This document shows positions 57,054 to 64,000 of a stretch of 64,000 nucleotides of DNA, piece after piece (within the stretch, counting starts at the first letter, position 1; each line of letters opens with the position of its first letter). Source of the stretch: Liberibacter crescens BT-1 (GTDB taxonomy: Bacteria > Pseudomonadota > Alphaproteobacteria > Rhizobiales > Rhizobiaceae). A program made the translations under genes and the position numbers. The notes under the pieces were generated by a model. The model did no database searches. It was not told where the DNA came from and was given only the letters and a program-made list of their open reading frames with translations. The stretch lies in NCBI RefSeq assembly GCF_000325745.1, contig NC_019907.1, positions 702,001 through 766,000 on the forward strand, given 5' to 3'.

Positions 57054-59155
57054 ATGCGTCCATCTCTTCTTGATCCTTTTTTTTCTTCTATTTCCTCCAT
57101 TCCTGGAGTTGGTCCAAAGCTAACCGTATTGTTATCCAAACTTGTTACATCTGAGAAATCAGAAGAGACTTGTGTCATTGATTTATTGTTTCATCTGCCA
57201 TCATCGGTCATTGACCGTACCTGTCATTTCAAAATTTCTCAAATCCCTATAGGAAAGCTCGTCACAGTTAAAGGTCTTGTTATTCATCATCATGTTCCGA
57301 TTGTTCGTAAAAATGTTCCTTACAAGATTTTGATTGCTGATGAAACCGGTAAAATAACACTCATGTTTTTTCGTGGTGAATTTCAATGGCTCAAAAAACT
57401 TTTTCCAAATGGAAATGAAGTTACAGTTACTGGAAAGATAAAAAAAATCAATGGAAAACTTTTAATGATCCATCCTCAATGTAGTGTGTGTCATACACAA
57501 GATGCGAATTTTCCTCTTCTTGAGCCTGTTTATCTTCTTACTGCTGGTCTTTCAGGAAAAGTTTTTCAAAAAGTCATTGCGACGTTATTATCTCAATTAT
57601 CTTCTTTACCTGAGTGGCTTGATGCCATATTTTTACAAAAACAAAATTTTCCTTCTTTTATAGATGCCTTTAAAAGACTTCATCAACCACGTGATAAAGC
57701 AGACCTGGATTTACAATCTCCAGCCCGAAGACGTCTTGCTTATGATGAATTACTCGCCAATCAGATTGCTTTACTCTTGGTTCGTCAAAAATTTAAAAAC
57801 AAGTTGGGATTCCCGTACGTGTCAAGGGTGATCTTATTCACAAGATACTTAAAAAACTTCCTTTTGTTCCTACAAAAAGTCAGATTAATGCAATCGAAGA
57901 TATCCTTAACGATATGTCAAATAATGAGCGTATGTTGCGTATGCTCCAAGGGGATGTAGGTTCAGGAAAAACATTGGTTGCTTTAATAGCTATGGCAGCA
58001 GCTATAGAAGCAGGTGGTCAGGCAGTCATAATGGTACCTATCTCTGTTTTAGCGCAGCAACATTATGATTTCATTAGAAAATCAATTCAAGATGATACCA
58101 TTGGAATCGAAATCCTGACAGGAAATATGAATAAAACTAAACGTTTCGAAGCATTAGAACGTATTGCTTCTGGAAAATCACAAATTATTATTGGAACTCA
58201 TGCATTATTTCAGGATTCAATTCAGTATCATAATTTGATATTGGTTGTTATTGATGAACAACAGCGTTTTGGTGTCCATCAACGTTTAAAGCTTGTTGAT
58301 AAGGGAATATCACCACATATATTGATGATGACAGCAACACCTATTCCGCGTACTTTGGTTCTGATTGCCTTTGGTGATATGGATGTATCAAAAATAACAG
58401 AAAAACCAGTTGGAAGAAAGCCAATAACAACTGTTACAATCCCAATAACAAAAATCGATAAGGTGATAGACAGGTTAAATAGCGTATTGAGTGAAGGGAA
58501 AAAAGCGTATTGGATTTGTCCAAAAATCGAAGAAAATGATCAATCTTTTCTTGGTTCAGCAATACAAAGATTTGAACAACTCAGTAATTTTTTAAGAAAA
58601 AAAGTAGGATTAATTCATGGACGCATGAGTGAATCGGATAAGGAAGCTGTTATGGCAGCTTTTAAAAAAGGTGACATTAGTGTATTGGTTGCTACCACAG
58701 TCATTGAGGTCGGAGTTGATGTTTCAGATGCTTCAATTATGGTTATAGAACATGCTGAAAATTTTGGGCTTGCTCAACTGCATCAACTAAGAGGACGCAT
58801 TGGACGCAGTGAAGAACCTTCTACTTGTATATTGCTCTATTGCATTCCATTAACAAAACATGCATATTCAAGATTATCAATTTTACGTAAAACAGAAGAC
58901 GGCTTTCGAATTGCAGAAGAAGATTTAAAGCAACGCGGAGAAGGAGAAATCCTCGGCATAAAACAATCTGGTGTTCCAAAATTTCTGATAGCAAATCTTG
59001 AAATACATCAAGATTTGCTAGAGATAGCCCGTAAAGATGCTTATGCTCTGATTAAGATGGATCCAAAACTAAAAACTACACGAGGAAAAGCTATCTGTAA
59101 TTTATTATATCTTTATCGTTATAATGATATCGAAAACTCTTTTATAACCTCTTGA
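57054..59155 (+). pseudogene. recG: ATP-dependent DNA helicase RecG, frameshifted
   Basis: RecG reverses stalled replication forks and processes Holliday junctions. The first piece carries the wedge/OB domain (SIPGVGPKLTVLLSKL, KITLMFFRGEFQWLKKL) up to KFKNKLGFPY. The second has the helicase motifs LQGDVGSGKTLVALIAMAAA, LVVIDEQQRFGVHQRL, MTATPIPRTLVL and QLHQLRGRIGRSEEPS. At about 57809 the DNA reads GGGATTCCC where GGGAATTCCC would continue the frame as GIPVRVKGDLIHKILKK: one base is missing, not in a long run. The joined product would be about 700 residues, the normal length. The 3' piece could start at ATG 57914 but lacks the wedge domain. Confidence 0.9.
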
Positions 59156-59188
59156 TTTTAATGGATTTTTTCTTGTGTTTAGTTACAG

Positions 59189-59242
59189 CTAAAAAGGTAA
59201 GACTTTTTTGTTAACTTTTTTCCTTGTAGAGATCATCGTAAC
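59189..59242 (-). repeat. Dispersed repeat, copy 2
   Basis: Opposite-strand match to 44101-44157 (TACGATGATCTCTACAAGG … GTCTTACCTTTT). It lies in the short gap between recG and the amidohydrolase gene. On the minus strand the flanking bases (GTTGGCTATGCTCCTTCGTG) are GC-richer than the backbone, consistent with an element remnant. Confidence 0.65.
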
Positions 59243-59301
59243 AAGAGTATCCGCAGTGAAGTAAGTAACTATGCAGCCACGAAGGAGCATAGCCAACGAT
59301 G

Positions 59302-60462
59302 TCATGCATTTTTACTTAAATCAATAAGTGCTGCAGTGGTTAAATTTGCAAGATACCGTGCTGCCGGAAATAAAACTTTATCATCCACCTTAAATTTAGG
59401 GTGATGCAAAGGGTATGGCCCACCTGAACCAATCATCATAAACGCACCAGGAATTATTTGCTGATAAAAAGCAAAATCCTCACCAATAGGAGTTGGTTCT
59501 ACAACACAAGTTTCAAAGCCACTTGATTTTGCAACCTTCAATGAAAAATCTGTCCATTTTATATCGTTGACTACAGATGGAGGTCCTGCTTGCCAATCCA
59601 ATTCAATGATGGCTTCAAAAGCACTAGCCAGACCTTGCAAAAGTTGACGAAATTTTTTCTCAATTAAAAAGCGTGTTTGTTGATTAAAAGTACGTACTGT
59701 ACCTTCTAAATATGCATTATTGGGAATAACATTCCATGTACTCCCACTATGAACCTGCGTTATAGAAACAACAGCATTTTGATCTGAGCCAATACTACGA
59801 CTCACTAATGTTTGTACTACATTGATAATTTGACCAGCAATAATAACAGGATCCTTCCCATCCTGAGGTCTCGCAGCATGTGTCCCTTCTGCATGAATAT
59901 TAATTTTAAAACGATCAACACACGCTGTAAGAGCACCTTCCTTACTCCCAATTACACCTACAGGCAAAGTTGGATCATTATGAATTCCAAAAATAGCCGC
60001 CGCCCCTTCTAATGCACCAGCAGCAACCAGCTCTAGTGCGCCAGTTCCTATCTCTTCTGCAGGCTGAAATAAAATACGGACACAACCTTTTAATTGTGCT
60101 TCACTTTTCTTGAGTAGAACTGCCGCCCCTAAAACTACTGACGTATGAAAGTCATGTCCACATGCATGCATGACACCTCTATATTGCGAAGTATAAATAT
60201 CATCATTTTCTTCTGTAATTGGTAACGCATCAATATCTGCACGTAAGATAACCAAAAATTCACTTGTTTCAGGGCCAACCTCAGCAACTATTCCTGTTCT
60301 TAATTGCAAATCAAGAATTCTAATTTGATACCTTTGTAAAAAATTGCGAATTTTGGAAGTTGTTTGAAATTCCTCATTAGAAAGCTCAGGGAATTGATGT
60401 AATTCATGACGAAACACTTCAGTTTCTCTTGCCAATTCTTCATATTCAGAAGCAATATCCAT
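59302..60462 (-). CDS. M20-family amidohydrolase (hippurate hydrolase-like)
   Basis: 386 residues, zinc metallopeptidase/amidohydrolase that cleaves N-acyl amino acids or small peptides. Signatures: FRHELHQFPELSNEEFQTTS near residue 16, the metal/catalytic block VMHACGHDFHTSVVLGAAVL near 96, LFQPAEEIGTGALELVAAGA with the catalytic Glu pair near 130, GIHNDPTLPVG, and the C-terminal metal His region (GGPYPLHHPKFKVDD). The dimerisation domain lies in between. The natural substrate cannot be read from sequence. It sits between recG and DUF502, where many rhizobia have no such gene. Confidence 0.9.
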   Translation of the reverse strand: MDIASEYEELARETEVFRHELHQFPELSNEEFQTTSKIRNFLQRYQIRILDLQLRTGIVAEVGPETSEFLVILRADIDALPITEENDDIYTSQYRGVMHACGHDFHTSVVLGAAVLLKKSEAQLKGCVRILFQPAEEIGTGALELVAAGALEGAAAIFGIHNDPTLPVGVIGSKEGALTACVDRFKINIHAEGTHAARPQDGKDPVIIAGQIINVVQTLVSRSIGSDQNAVVSITQVHSGSTWNVIPNNAYLEGTVRTFNQQTRFLIEKKFRQLLQGLASAFEAIIELDWQAGPPSVVNDIKWTDFSLKVAKSSGFETCVVEPTPIGEDFAFYQQIIPGAFMMIGSGGPYPLHHPKFKVDDKVLFPAARYLANLTTAALIDLSKNA

Positions 60463-60734
60463 TATAAAATTAACTTTCTCCTTGCCTTGAAATTTAAAAA
60501 AACAAAAAGGCCAGCTATTCTTTAGTTGAATTTTAATTTCTTATGAACTTAGTTATCTTTATCCTATGTTAAATCAAATTTGGTTTATTGTAATGGTATT
60601 GTTGACGTGATCTATGAAACCAATTAAATGCAAAAAAAAGTTCTTTTTTAACATGAACTTATCCTAAGGTCTCAACTAAAAAGAGAAAAGTCAAGTTCAT
60701 TTTTAGAAAACAAAAAATAAATTTTTAAAAATCC
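60463..60734. other. Gap between the amidohydrolase and the integrase remnant
   Basis: About 270 AT-rich bases upstream of the amidohydrolase start, likely holding its promoter. No gene seen. Confidence 0.35.
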
Positions 60735-60965
60735 TATACAGATCTTTCATTTATTTTTTGTCTTATATATCAATCCAGTCACTTTCTTACGACCATCTCC
60801 CCGCTTTTTAAATGGACAAAGACAAATGAATTGATTCATAAAAACCCTGTTATCGTTATTTCCCGCCCTTCCCTGAAAATAAAGGGTTTCCATAGCTGGA
60901 CAATAGAAGAAATAGAACAATCACCCCCTAAAGCTATTATAAGGAATCTAGAATATCCTTCTTAA
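60735..60965 (+). pseudogene. Tyrosine recombinase (phage integrase) remnant
   Basis: An open stretch of about 76 codons without start reads LFKWTKTNELIHKNPVIVIS and RPSLKIKGFHSWTIEEIEQS. The pattern NP…I..P..K..GFHSWTEEEI is the end of the core-binding domain and start of the catalytic domain in rhizobial/phage tyrosine integrases. The catalytic RHRY part is gone. Probably a trace of an old prophage or island. Confidence 0.6.
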
Positions 60966-61013
60966 AGTCATGATACCAGTATTGGTTGCATCATATTCAG
61001 GATCTTTTTGAGA

Positions 61014-61676
61014 TTATATCTTAGAATTATCTGATAAAAGCTTATCTTTTTTTTCAGGTGTTATCAGACCACAAGATATAAGAAATTTTAAAGCATCTTC
61101 AACGCTCATATCAAGTATAGTTATTTTATTTCGTGGGATAAATAATAACATACCAGCAGTTGGTAATGGTGTTGGTGGGATAAAAACGGTGACCATATCT
61201 TCAAAATTTTTTTCATAAAATTTCTCTTTTAATTCACCTTGAACATCCGTGCTAATAAAACAGAGTGACCAAATACCAGGCCCAGGATATTCAACCAAGC
61301 CAACTTTTGTAAAAGAATTTGTTTTATCTTTTAGAATGGTCTGAATGATTTGCTTACTGCTCTTATAAAGGCTTCTTACAAGTGGTGTATAATTGATAAT
61401 CGCTTCACCAAAATTAACAATGGATCTCCCAATAAGATTTCTTCCCAAAAGACCAACAAGATTGATGACTATGACTGCTATCAGTAACCCAAAACCAGGA
61501 ATAGAAGAATACATATATCGTTCTGGAATATAAAGATTAATAAAATTATCAACCCAATTAATCAATGACAATGTTAACCATATGGTTATTGCTATTGGAG
61601 CACAAACAATGAGACCTGTCAGAAAATTGTTTCTTATATTCATCATAATAATTGAGGAATAAGTTCGCTTATCCAT
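61014..61676 (-). CDS. DUF502 family membrane protein
   Basis: 220 residues with two membrane helices (GLIVCAPIAITIWLTLSLIN and PGFGLLIAVIVINLVGLLGR) joined by a short periplasmic loop. A cytosolic domain follows with the family pattern LVRSLYKSSKQIIQTIL, GPGIWSLCFISTD and VFIPPTPLPTAGMLLFIPR. The function of the family is unknown. It lies 58 bases downstream of glmS on the same strand, as in other Rhizobiales, so co-transcription is likely. Start ATG 61676; an internal ATG after MDKRTYSSII is also possible. Confidence 0.88.
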   Translation of the reverse strand: MDKRTYSSIIMMNIRNNFLTGLIVCAPIAITIWLTLSLINWVDNFINLYIPERYMYSSIPGFGLLIAVIVINLVGLLGRNLIGRSIVNFGEAIINYTPLVRSLYKSSKQIIQTILKDKTNSFTKVGLVEYPGPGIWSLCFISTDVQGELKEKFYEKNFEDMVTVFIPPTPLPTAGMLLFIPRNKITILDMSVEDALKFLISCGLITPEKKDKLLSDNSKI

Positions 61677-61734
61677 TATTAAATTCTTTCTATTTTTAAA
61701 CTTTCAGATTTTTTATCTTCTCAAAGTATGAAAA

Positions 61735-63561
61735 CTATTCTACCGTTACAGACTTTGCTAGATTTCGTGGTTGGTCCACATCAGTCCCTATAAATACTGC
61801 TGTATGGTAGGCAATCATTTGGATAGGTAAAGAAAAAACTATAGGAGCAATAAGTTCATGTACGTTGGGTAGAACAATTTTTGCAAGAGTTTGTAAATTG
61901 GTACTTGATGCTCCTTTTTGATCTGTAATCATAATAATGCGCCCTCTTCGTGCTGCTGCTTCTTCCATATTAGAAACTGTTTTTTCGAAACACTTATCAT
62001 AAGGAGCAATAACAATAATAGGTATTGTTTCATCAATAAGAGCAATAGGACCATGTTTTAGTTCACCAGCAGCATAACCTTCAGCATGGATATATGAAAC
62101 TTCCTTAAGCTTCAAAGCCCCTTCGAGAGCTAAAGGAAAATTTGTACCACGCCCAATATACAAGACATTAAGACATTTTGAAATTTCCCGACAAAGCTCT
62201 TCTATTTTTAAATGAATGTTATTGATAATATGAGACATAATACGAGGTATCTCAATAAGATGACTTACAAACTCTTTTTCTTCGGTTTCAGTAATAACCC
62301 CTCTCATTTTACCCGCATAAATAGCCATCATTGCTAAAACCAGCAATTGACAAGTAAAAGCTTTTGTAGAAGCTACTCCAATTTCAGGCCCAGCTAAAAT
62401 TGGAAAACTGAAATTAGATTCTCTTGCAATAGTTGATTCTATAATATTAACAATTGAACCAATATTTAATTTTTGTGCACGTATACAACGTAATGCTGCT
62501 AGTGTATCTGCTGTTTCCCCAGACTGAGAGATAAATAGAGCTGCCCAAGAAGATGGAAATGAAAGATCCCGATATCGGAATTCAGAGGCAACATCTATTT
62601 CAACAGGCAATTTTGCAAAACGATTAAACCAATATTTAGAAACTAATCCAGATAAATACGCAGTTCCACAAGCTGAAATAGCTAAACCAGAAAGTTTTGC
62701 GAAATCAAATTGAAAGATATCAGGAATAATTGTCTTTTCAGTAAAGTTTACATAATGACTCAGTGTACGTGATATTGCTTCTGGTTGTTCATAAATTTCT
62801 TTTTCCATAAAGTGTCGATGAAGACCTTTTTCAACAAAAAAATTTGATGGTTGTAAAATTTTACTTGGACGCTCTATTTTTGTGCCATTAAAATCAAGAA
62901 TACAAAAGCTTGAAGGTTTGAGTATAACAAGATCCCCATCTTCAATATATGTCATTTTATTTGTAAATGGTGCGAGTGCAACGGCATCAGAAGCAAGAAA
63001 CATTTCTTGTTCACCATGACCAATGATCAAGGGAGGACCATTTCGTACACTCAAAATTGTATAAGGATCATCTTCAAATATTGCTGCAATTGTATATGCA
63101 CCCGTAATATGTTTTAGCATTGTTGTCATTGAATCTCTACTATTCATGCCATCACGCTTAAATTTTGCCAAGAGCTGAACAATAACTTCAGTGTCTGTTT
63201 GGCTAGAAAATGTAATCCCTGAGAGAAGAAGTTTATCTTTTATCTCTGAAAAATTTTCAATAATACCGTTATGTATTACAGCAACACCATCAACCCAATG
63301 AGGATGAGCATTTATTTCATTAGCAAGACCATGTGTTGCCCAACGAGTATGTGCTATACCTGTAGAACCTTCCAATGGTGTCACTTTTAGAAGTTGTTCT
63401 AAATTAGAGAGCTTACCTTCAGCACGGCAACGATTGATTTTCTTATTATGAATAGTGGCTATTCCTGAAGAATCATATCCACGATACTCAAGACGTTTCA
63501 AGGCATCTAGAAGACGTTCAACTACAGGCTTTCTACTAACAATGCCAACGATTCCACACAT
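61735..63561 (-). CDS. glmS: Glucosamine-6-phosphate synthase (isomerising)
   Basis: 608 residues, normal length. It makes glucosamine-6-phosphate from fructose-6-phosphate and glutamine for cell-wall and LPS sugars. The N-terminal glutaminase has the catalytic Cys at position 2 (MCGIVGIVSRKPVVERLLDA) and LEYRGYDSSGIAT. Two SIS domains follow (ISACGTAYLSGLVSKYW, ISQSGETADTLAALR, YIGRGTNFPLALEGALKLKE). The C-terminus ends DVDQPRNLAKSVTVE. It sits downstream of glmU in the same direction; both act in UDP-GlcNAc synthesis. A degenerate copy of its last 38 codons is at 52070. Confidence 0.97.
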   Translation of the reverse strand: MCGIVGIVSRKPVVERLLDALKRLEYRGYDSSGIATIHNKKINRCRAEGKLSNLEQLLKVTPLEGSTGIAHTRWATHGLANEINAHPHWVDGVAVIHNGIIENFSEIKDKLLLSGITFSSQTDTEVIVQLLAKFKRDGMNSRDSMTTMLKHITGAYTIAAIFEDDPYTILSVRNGPPLIIGHGEQEMFLASDAVALAPFTNKMTYIEDGDLVILKPSSFCILDFNGTKIERPSKILQPSNFFVEKGLHRHFMEKEIYEQPEAISRTLSHYVNFTEKTIIPDIFQFDFAKLSGLAISACGTAYLSGLVSKYWFNRFAKLPVEIDVASEFRYRDLSFPSSWAALFISQSGETADTLAALRCIRAQKLNIGSIVNIIESTIARESNFSFPILAGPEIGVASTKAFTCQLLVLAMMAIYAGKMRGVITETEEKEFVSHLIEIPRIMSHIINNIHLKIEELCREISKCLNVLYIGRGTNFPLALEGALKLKEVSYIHAEGYAAGELKHGPIALIDETIPIIVIAPYDKCFEKTVSNMEEAAARRGRIIMITDQKGASSTNLQTLAKIVLPNVHELIAPIVFSLPIQMIAYHTAVFIGTDVDQPRNLAKSVTVE

Positions 63562-63649
63562 TTTAAAAACTTATCCTTTGTTATCATAGCTGAAAGAATT
63601 TTTCCCTGTAATTCTCTGAATGAGTATACTCATTAAAAGTTTTTACAGT

Positions 63650-64000
<351 letters not shown>

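Overview
The window is a chromosomal stretch of an AT-rich alphaproteobacterium of the Rhizobiaceae. The best fit by inference is the 'Candidatus Liberibacter' / Liberibacter lineage. The evidence is a circularly permuted two-piece tmRNA with the tag ANDNYAEARLAA, an alpha-type SspB, a giant coiled-coil protein resembling the rhizobial growth pole ring protein, Flp/TadG-type pilus genes, rhizobial gene neighbourhoods (gltX-lysS, pyrE-pyrC, glmU-glmS-DUF502, mfd-sdhE-recG), strong AT bias, and many decayed genes. I saw no rRNA, tRNA or CRISPR array.

Layout. 1-3.7 kb: lysS (partial), gltX, yajC and a phytoene-synthase-like protein. 3.9-9.7 kb: the giant GPR-like membrane/coiled-coil protein. 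10.4-12.4 kb: an LTA-synthase/OpgB-type phosphoglycerol transferase split into a membrane half and a Tat-exported sulfatase-fold half. 12.5-19.5 kb: thrS, a cold-shock gene, two TadG-like genes (one preceded by a tandem duplication of its own 5' end), pyrE and pyrC. 20.0-23.4 kb: a compact four-gene operon (MFS exporter, ATP-grasp ligase, YqcI/YcgG family protein, cupin) that looks like a small-molecule biosynthesis cluster. 23.5-36.5 kb: uvrD/pcrA, an OmpA-like lipoprotein, asmA, sspB next to ssrA, a frameshifted eptA-like gene, recO, rlmN and an flp pilin.

36.6-44 kb is an accessory region with visibly higher GC. It holds a Bcr/CflA exporter with an in-frame stop, an unusual isocitrate/isopropylmalate-dehydrogenase-CinA fusion, a decayed small gene, and a three-gene vWA / PP2C phosphatase / kinase cassette of the TerY-P type behind its own promoter. 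44.2-47.2 kb: a frameshifted pgm and a TadG with an intact metal site. 47.5-53.1 kb is a graveyard of phage fragments. It contains partial, partly inverted copies of a Microviridae-like replication gene and its small downstream genes around a dif-like Xer site, a polysaccharide cassette (HAD protein plus GT2 glycosyltransferase), and a degenerate copy of the 3' end of glmS.

53.2-64 kb returns to the conserved backbone: mfd (frameshifted), sdhE, recG (frameshifted), an M20 amidohydrolase, an integrase remnant, DUF502, glmS and glmU (partial). Five long genes carry one disruptive lesion each (eptA, the MFS gene, pgm, mfd, recG). Three of these sit in 7-8 base mononucleotide runs, so real decay, slippage and sequencing error all need to be considered.
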